Of a stretch of DNA of 64,000 nt, positions 57,725 to 64,000 are shown in pieces. Origin of the DNA: Cryptomeria japonica. Lineage: Eukaryota > Streptophyta > Pinopsida > Cupressales > Cupressaceae. The number at the start of each line of letters is the position of its first letter. The first letter of the stretch is position 1. The stretch is taken from contig NC_081406.1 of NCBI RefSeq assembly GCF_030272615.1, forward strand, positions 396,886,439 through 396,950,438, in the 5' to 3' direction. Below the pieces are notes generated by a model. The model saw only the letters and a program-made list of their open reading frames with translations. It had not been told where the DNA came from and made no database searches. The translations under genes and the position numbers were made by a program.

Positions 57725-58340
57725 AACCAGTGTAGATCATATGCTTGATGAAGTCTTTCTTTATTCCAAGCTTAGTATAAATATTGAAAGTTCTTTTAAG
57801 ATCGATGATTTTAATAGTAGAAATTCTAAAGATGATGCATCCATTCCTTTAGGAATTTTTGAGTATTAGTATTTGCAATCAAAAAATGAAAAGGGCTTGA
57901 GTAATGATATATAGGGGACTAGAGAAGAATCAAATTTTTTTGATGAAAAATGGCTTTTTGGAGGTGAACACATGTGTAGGGCATTCTTGCACTTTATTAA
58001 TATGAGATCTAGTGATGAAGTAGTCATTGGGTGGCCGTAGTTCTCAATTTTATATTATTTCCACTATCTGTTGTTTCGAAAAGGCACATATTTCTCCTAG
58101 CTAGTTAATGGCCTTGCATAGCCATTTGAGAATTGGTTTTGTTGCACCTAGTCCTAGTGCATAAGGGTCTTAGTTTCCTTTTCCTGTTGTATGTATTTTG
58201 GCTTTTCTTTCTAATTTTAAGTTGTTGTTAGTTTAGTCTCTTTTTTGGCTTGGTCAGTTTTGGCTTGTCAGTTTTCAGTTTTTGCCATGTTCCCCTCCAC
58301 CCTTCTGCAAAGCAGTGCCCTTTATTCCTACAATTTCTTT
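57725..58340 (+). other. 3' untranslated part of the non-autonomous element
   Basis: Short decayed continuation of the ORF to about 57980, then T-rich non-coding sequence. No polypurine tract stands out directly before the 3' LTR. Confidence 0.4.
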
Positions 58341-58412
58341 GACTCTGTTGCCCAATGGATAAGACACTGGTCTCACCTAGAGATGTTTTGGATTCTCTTC
58401 ATCCTTGCAGTC
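58341..58412 (+). pseudogene. tRNA-Arg-like relic just before the 3' LTR
   Basis: GACTCTG, then TTGCCCAATGGATAAGACA (A-box-like D arm) and CTGGTCTC fit the 5' half of a plant tRNA-Arg. The anticodon region is shortened, and the T-arm is only a weak GGATTC...CATCC followed by GCAGTC. It cannot fold to a good cloverleaf. The 5' GACTCTG equals the acceptor bases written in the element's own primer site at 56607. Confidence 0.5.
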
Positions 58413-58435
58413 CTCATCCCCCAGTCAGAGCCAAT

Positions 58436-59783
58436 TGTTAACCCCTATTTTTGCACTCATTGATTTTTCTTTCATTGGTATATTTGTGCTGAGATAATGT
58501 GTGTTTCATTCAACATAACTAATTCTCTTAAGGTATCATCTTTCTGCTTTAAGTCTATTTTGACCAACCTCTTTATGCTTAAGTGTTTGCATCTTTAAAC
58601 CTTTTGTTTGAACCTAGAGTTTAGTTCAAGAGTTCATCGGTTCATTGAGTCTTTGTGTGTATCATGCCATAGTTGCGATAAATCTAACTTGTGCAAAAAA
58701 GTAAGTGCGGAGAATGAACTTGAACCTTTGAACCTTCATTGGTTCAAGCGTTCAAAGTTCAAAGGTTCAACATGCAAAATAATGTAAAGGCAAAGTGATT
58801 AAGGAAGCATATTGTGGGTGAAGTCTGTAATTTTGAACTTTCTGATTGAACCCCGCAGTTCAAAGGTTCATTTTGCTACCAAAATTTCATGGGAAATGGA
58901 GTTTTTCAATTGAAAGTTATGAATTTTTTTTCTGCATTGAACCTCCAAACCAACATAAAAAGGTTCAACAGTTCATTCAATTTAGTGGTTCAACGGTTCA
59001 GTCCGACAGTCCAATTCTGCACATATATTTGCTAGTCCAAAAATGCAACAAAAAAATTGCAAATTTTCAAAATCTAAAGTTAACCCACCTAATATTTTGG
59101 CCTTAAATGCTCCTAGATTTAATTTTATGACCATATGAGCTCACATGATGTATTAGTTTAATATTTTCTTAGTGTAGTAATATGGTTGGTAGGGTCAATT
59201 TAGAAAGGAAGTACCCTAATTTCACGAGTTGTTAAAAAATGGTTTAAAACCCATATGTAATTTTAAGTATCATAATCGCTCGCAAATTTTCATGGCCCTA
59301 GGATGCCCGTTTAATCCATGGCGAATTTATTAAAAAGTGGTTGCTGGAAAAATTAAAATTTTTTGAGTCATTTATGTGCAGCAATTTAAAACATTTTAAT
59401 AATGTTTTAAATCAATTTGAAAGCAACAATTTCACAGGAAGGTGAAAGGTTAAAAATAAATATTTTGTAATTAATAATCTTTTCCAAGAATAAGTTATGT
59501 TAACTGTAAATCTCATCGAAAAAGAAAAGAGGATATATATGTAATGAAAACAAAGAGCTAGAATAGATGTTAGTTTGCCTTTATTGCTTTCTGGTTAAAA
59601 GCATATTCAAAAAACATACATTTTATCCAATGAAAGGAGTCGTACCTTCATATCAAAATTTAGAGAGACCTTGCAATTTCCATTACAAGTGACTCAATTG
59701 TTGGTTCTTTTTTGTCTTTCAATTTGGGCATTTGGGAGTCATTTTTGAAAGGTATTTAAGAAGGACAAATCTGTTAACCAGCA
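58436..59783 (+). repeat. 3' LTR of the non-autonomous element
   Basis: 1,348 bases, partner of 54749-56600. At about 59558 it passes directly from AAAGAG to TAGATGTTAG with CTAGAA between, lacking the 480 bases found in the 5' LTR. Confidence 0.88.
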
Positions 59784-60677
59784 ACCGCCATGGGCATAAT
59801 GTTTATTGCTGCTCCAAAATCTATCATACAATTTCTAACCAGCTTATTTTGAATCAACAGGGTAGTGTAGAAAAGATCAACTTGGGAGGGGTCCTTTGTT
59901 AAAGTACTCCCTAGATAAACTTTAGAAGTTTTCATTATATCCCCTTTATTCCTACCTTCTTCTTTATTATCCATGTATTTATTGCCAATATATGCCATAG
60001 GATCCCCAGATTTATTTGTTACACTTGAAATCAACCTTACAACACTATTTTTATATTCTTTCTACTTTCATCATCTCCAAAAGAGGTACTGACATTTTAA
60101 TTTGTGATAAGGATTGTGCTATATCAAATGGTGGTAAACTAATTGTTTGATCAGATTTACTTACCGCTGCCTCAACTAGCCTCTTCTTCTCAACACCTTA
60201 TTGCTTTTGATGATAATTTTGAGAGGCCTTAGCTTTGTCAGTCACCACTTCCTTCGGGACATATTTTTGAGAAACATTTTGAGGTGTTTGTTTTCCTCCA
60301 TACATTTGGGTAGATGAGGAATTGGTGCTGCCACTTTGTTAATCCTTTATAAACATCCCAACATGTGTACCTTGATTAGGATTGACATTTTTATTTCAAA
60401 GATTGAAATTGTTCTTAGCCCAAGCCACTGCTGCAACTGTCAATTATTTGATTTCCTCCTCAATCGACCTTCTCAAATGAACTTGATTAATTTGTTATCT
60501 AGCAACACACACCTGACCATTCGTTTTATCTTCATCTCCTTGATCAGAAAATATTTTTGTTGACCCATATGCATTTTATACCTCTGACGATCCACATCAT
60601 ATTCTGCTCCATCTCATTTGAAGATGAGTATTCCATACTAATTCTATGTGGCCCAAATGACAACATGTTAACAATGT
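59784..60677 (-). pseudogene. Gypsy-A Gag C-part and protease N-part
   Basis: On the minus strand: an upstream part with WAKNNFNL and NKNVNPNQGTHVGMFIKD (about 60430-60340), YVPKEVVTDKAKASQNYHQ (about 60260), FDIAQSLSQIKMSVPLLEM (about 60120), then the protease with KNKLVRNCMIDFGAAINIMP (59850-59790). The catalytic DSG is DFG. The frame is cut at 59784 by the non-autonomous element and at 60677 by a Copia LTR. Stops are frequent. Confidence 0.82.
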
Positions 60678-61952
60678 TGTTGGTATTATGGATGAATTGA
60701 TTATGTGTGGCATTGATTTTTTGTCGTTGATGTCAACACTAGATGTTACCAACAGACAAGTTTTGGTTACCAGTAAAAGATAAAGTGTTATCGACAGAAG
60801 AGATTATCTGTTGGCACTTTCGACATGTTTGGATCAGTGAAGTATATTGGATTTCATGAGTTATATGCTCCATGAGCATGTTTTGGTCAGTTGGTATTGG
60901 CTTGGTAATTGGATGTTATCATACACTCTGGTAAACCCTTATCGACACTGGTTTAAGGCTTTATCGATAGAGCTTTCATTGAGGAATCATGACAGGATGC
61001 ACAATTGGTGTTGGTGCAACTTCTTTGAGGATTTTAGGATGCTGAAGATGTTCATTGATCATGCTTCAATTGCTTGAAGACATTGCTTTGGTGTGGTGGA
61101 TCCAGAATAGGTCTGGTCCCTATCTAGGTTATGGACCGATATCATGTTAGCATGTACTCCACACGTTACCTGGATGATTTGAGATGTTTTATGGATTTTT
61201 TATTATTGTTTTGGTCTTAAGCCAACATGACATATCATTGTAATAAGGAATTATGTAATGATATTATTGTAATATCTTTAGGTGGCCGACCTAATTGGTT
61301 TAGGCCTTAGGATTTGTATAAGTAAGAGGTAGAAACTCTTTGTAAAGTATCATGGTTATTGAAAAAAGTCATGGTCAAGGAATGTAATATGCAAATATTG
61401 TAATATCACTCAGGCTAAGGAGTTGATCAATCATTGGTAATCGAATTAGATTCAAAACAGGATTTAGTCCTCCAGTATTGAGCTTAACCGGGACTATAAT
61501 CAGGCATGGTAGATGTTATTTCTAGTAGTTCACTCTATTGGATTGTTGTCCAATTATCTTGAGAAGGTTGCAGCCTCTTTGTAGTCAATGAGACTCTTTT
61601 TTAATGAGCAGTACGCTCTAGAAAGTGTGCCATCCTGCAAGTGCAGGCCCCTCATTGTAACACATACTTTCTGCAGAAGTATCATTTGACTGTGGGTAGG
61701 CTTCCCACCGTGGTTTTTCCCTTTCTGGGTTTTCCACATACAAATCATGGTGTTATGTGGTATGATTGTTTTGCATTGATTATCTGGTTAATTGCTAAGT
61801 TGTATTGTTTACTGGTATATGTTTCTACTGGCATTTGTTTGTGCTTTACCGGTACTTGATTCCATTTAAGGTTGTATTGTGGATTAAAAGTTATAATCTG
61901 TTAACAAATGATTCACCCCCCCCCTCTCAGTTGTTCACCGGTTATCCTAACA
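60678..61952 (+). repeat. 5' LTR of the right-hand Copia element
   Basis: TGTTGGTATTATGG to TATCCTAACA, 1,275 bases, followed by a primer site. Same family as the solo LTR at 13102-14330. It holds the CTGTGGGTAGGCTTCCCACC, GGTTTTTCCC and ATTCACCCCCCCCCTCTCAG blocks. Confidence 0.88.
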
Positions 61953-61970
61953 ATTGATATCAGACCTTTG
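61953..61970 (+). other. Primer binding site of the right-hand Copia element
   Basis: ATTGATATCAGACCTTTG directly after the LTR: the initiator tRNA-Met primer site with a few changes. Confidence 0.8.
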
Positions 61971-62010
61971 GTCCTCTCTTGCAGAAGCTTAACCGCTTGA
62001 GGTAGATCCT

Positions 62011-62304
62011 ATGGAAACTAACACTTCTAATCCACCAGCAGCTATTTTCAGAAGAGAAATCCCTAAGCTTGATGGAACAAATTATGGGATATGGAAAATT
62101 CAAATGGAGACTCATCTTAGATGTCTTCGCAAGGATATTTGAGAGATCACTGAGAAAGGATACACACCTTATGATCCAACATCCGATGATCCTGCTCCTG
62201 CAGACCTGGACAAGAATGTTGAAAATGATTGCAGAGCTAGAGAAGCCCTCTTGTGTGCACTTACTGATCAACAGATCATGGGATTGACTGACAAATCATC
62301 GACT
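62011..62304 (+). pseudogene. Copia gag, N-terminal fragment
   Basis: ATG at 62011 opens METNTSNPPAAIFRREIPKL, then DGTNYGIWKIQMETHLRCL (Copia Gag start), one TGA stop at about 62140, and YTPYDPTSDDPAPADLD ... EALLCALTDQQIMGLTDKS. It ends abruptly at an LTR-like insertion at 62305. Confidence 0.85.
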
Positions 62305-64000
62305 TGTAATAACCCACCATAATTGAGTCAACAAAATTGAGTATTCTTTTTTTTTTTGTTTAATGTAATCATTATGTTTTATTCAATTGCATACTCTGGG
62401 CATCCACCCATTTAGGATTAGGCATTCATCCATCTGGGATGAGCATCTAACCATATGGGTTAGGCAATTGTCCATACGGGACATCAGATTCCATCTATCC
62501 AATACAGGATAGGCATTTACCCATACGGGGTAGGCATCTATCCAAACGGGATAGGCATCTACCCATACGGGGCAGGAATCTATCCAAATGGGATAGGAGA
62601 TGCTCTAGCTAGAGACTTAGACTCATCGGGACCATTCGGGTCCTGAGCCACTCACTAAGTACTACACTCTTCTAACAAAAGTGCACCGAGGTCACCATCC
62701 TTAGGAGTAATTAAATAATACAAGCTTGAATTCTACCTCAGAATTTGGCTTAAAGCCTCAGGAAGTCAAGTGAATCCATACGGGATTCCTTCCGAGTATG
62801 CATTGAATTTCTTTTTCAATTTAATTATCTTATCTTTCAACTAGGATTCTTACTCAACCAAGCCTCGACCCCACCCACGAACGTCTGAGTACGAGGGACA
62901 ACTCCATCCCAAGACTGCCTACATACCCGCTTCGGCACGGGATCAAGGCGTAAAGTATGTAGTTCTATTTTCTATTCTATGATTTGATGTAAACTGATTT
63001 GTGGGTACGCAACCCTTTCTAGGGTCAATGTCCCAGACAGTTTCTCTGCGGTTGCTACCCATGATGGTAGCGCTTAAGTGAAGGCTCAAGATGGCCTATT
63101 GCTGGTGGCCTAAAAAAAACTAGATCCTAATTCTTATCATGAGCGTCACCCTTGACCAAATTGCAAATCACCAATATCCATTCAAGATAAAAAAAGAAAT
63201 CAATTTCATGAGAGCATTTAACTTGACCATCCCTAAAAGGGGTTTACTATGGTTTATCTCAACGGATGTGAAATCATTTTAAAGTTATCTTATTAGATTA
63301 TCGATCCAAGGGGGATTACCCGCCCCTTGGATTTTAACTTCCAAGTGTCCCTTATTACTCCCCGACAATTTATAGGGACGATGCCACAGACGCCATTGAT
63401 GCAGTTTTATTAGGCGTTAAGTGCAGTAGTTCAACACAATGACATTACTTGTAAGCGTGACCCAGAGGCACCGTATATACCGAACGCTGCTAGTTTTGGT
63501 TTTCCAACTTCCTTTGTTTAGTTTCTAAACTAAGAGCTTATGAAACATCATGCTTGAAATATAATTATGAAATGGATGTACACAATTTAAACTTTAAATA
63601 CTATTTGAAAAAGAGAAATATCATTATTCTACAATCAAACGAATTAATACATGTATTGGCATGGTAATTATAATTGTGAACTTATGTGCAATTGCTTGAA
63701 GATAATGAATATGAAATAATATAAGTGCAATGCAAAGGTAGCGTCATTTACAAAATGAAGAAGTGCTTACTCCTATCGTGAGAATAATTAATTATAAGGT
63801 TATTGGCAATTAGTTTATACTTTTGGTGATTTTGGATCAATCATATTATTAACGCCTCAAGAAATCAATTAAATCCACAATAAATTGAGGAATCCCATTC
63901 TTCACAATAATCCGCTATACAATAATGATTATAAATTTTTTATTCTAAGTCTACCTTGTCAAATTTAACATTTAATAATAATTAATTTATTACTAACTAT
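62305..64000 (+). mobile_element. LTR-like insertion (TGTAAT-type) running off the window
   Basis: Begins TGTAATAACCCACC exactly where the Copia Gag frame breaks. The start resembles TGTAATGCCCCGCC of the 4.1-kb insertion at 31314. No coding domain is visible to the window end. The right end and target duplication are outside the window. Confidence 0.5.
62396..62605. repeat. 22-bp degenerate tandem repeat
   Basis: Unit AGGCATCTATCCAAACGGGAT and variants (CATCCACCCATTTAGGAT, CATTTACCCATACGGGGT, CATCTACCCATACGGGGC) in about nine to ten copies. Confidence 0.8.

Larger units (their letters stand above)
54749..59783 (+). mobile_element. Non-autonomous plus-strand LTR element inside Gypsy-A protease
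   Basis: LTRs at 54749-56600 and 58436-59783 begin TGTTACCCCC / TGTTAACCCC and end TTAACCAACA / TTAACCAGCA. Flanks ACCAT (54744-54748) and ACCGC (59784-59788) look like a decayed 5-bp target duplication. Deleting the element restores the Gypsy-A protease order (INIMPMAV ... MSELGL). The internal region is only 1.8 kb, with one unidentified ORF and no RT, integrase or protease. It therefore needs enzymes from a partner. Confidence 0.85.

Noticed and set aside
58341-58412. Functional tRNA-Arg gene
   Set aside because: The anticodon region is shortened and the acceptor and T stems do not pair, so only a relic is claimed.

Overview
The window is nuclear DNA of a large plant genome, most likely a gymnosperm. 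That is inference: it rests on the AT-rich, heavily nested retrotransposon content, the plant-type L1 with a C-terminal RNase H, and a plant-mobile-domain reading frame. I see no ordinary host gene, no functional tRNA or rRNA gene, and no bacterial or organellar segment. Nearly everything is retroelement sequence in different states of decay, so the value of the window lies in its stratigraphy and in a few unusual non-autonomous elements.

Left part (1-9541): the 5' end of a minus-strand Copia element (gag, primer site, LTR), then degenerate, mostly non-coding Gypsy-like and Pro/Ser-rich sequence, then the last codons of a minus-strand plant-mobile-domain (PMD) pseudogene. That pseudogene is split by an 18-kb nest. 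A full-length plus-strand Copia element (Copia-1, 9542-27631) sits inside it, and the PMD frame resumes at 27632-29280. Copia-1 was itself hit three times: by a 1.2-kb solo LTR in its integrase (13102-14330), by a nearly full-length minus-strand L1 LINE exactly at the start of its 3' LTR (16640-24684), and by an LTR-bearing fragment further into that LTR (25051-26615). The LINE carries a third, same-strand reading frame beyond its RNase H domain.

Middle (29417-46710): two copies of one non-autonomous Copia family, both on the minus strand. The younger (41618-46710) has LTRs differing at a single site, a perfect 5-bp target duplication and one intact 781-codon ORF. That ORF has Gag, zinc knuckle and aspartic protease, but integrase, reverse transcriptase and RNase H are replaced by a roughly 290-residue acidic C-terminal region. 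The older copy (29417-38721) has the same architecture, so the replacement is a family trait, not one deletion. Its protease motif is split by a 4.1-kb solo LTR (31314-35451). The two leaders share flanks and a GC hairpin but differ in a central block. In the young copy this block is GC-rich and full of ACGT-core and TCCGTAC motifs. The young copy is inserted into a long unidentified minus-strand pseudogene (about 40930-49572).

Right part (about 50890-64000): a decayed minus-strand Gypsy element (protease to integrase). Its protease is split by a 5-kb plus-strand non-autonomous LTR element (54749-59783) with an unidentified ORF, two tRNA-Arg-type primer-site sequences, and a tRNA-Arg-like relic next to its 3' LTR. 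Its gag is split by another Copia element (60678 on), whose gag is in turn cut by yet another LTR-like insertion running off the window.

Nonsense codons in the old elements are mostly CAG/CAA/TGG to TAG/TAA changes, consistent with decay by cytosine deamination in silenced, methylated DNA (inference).
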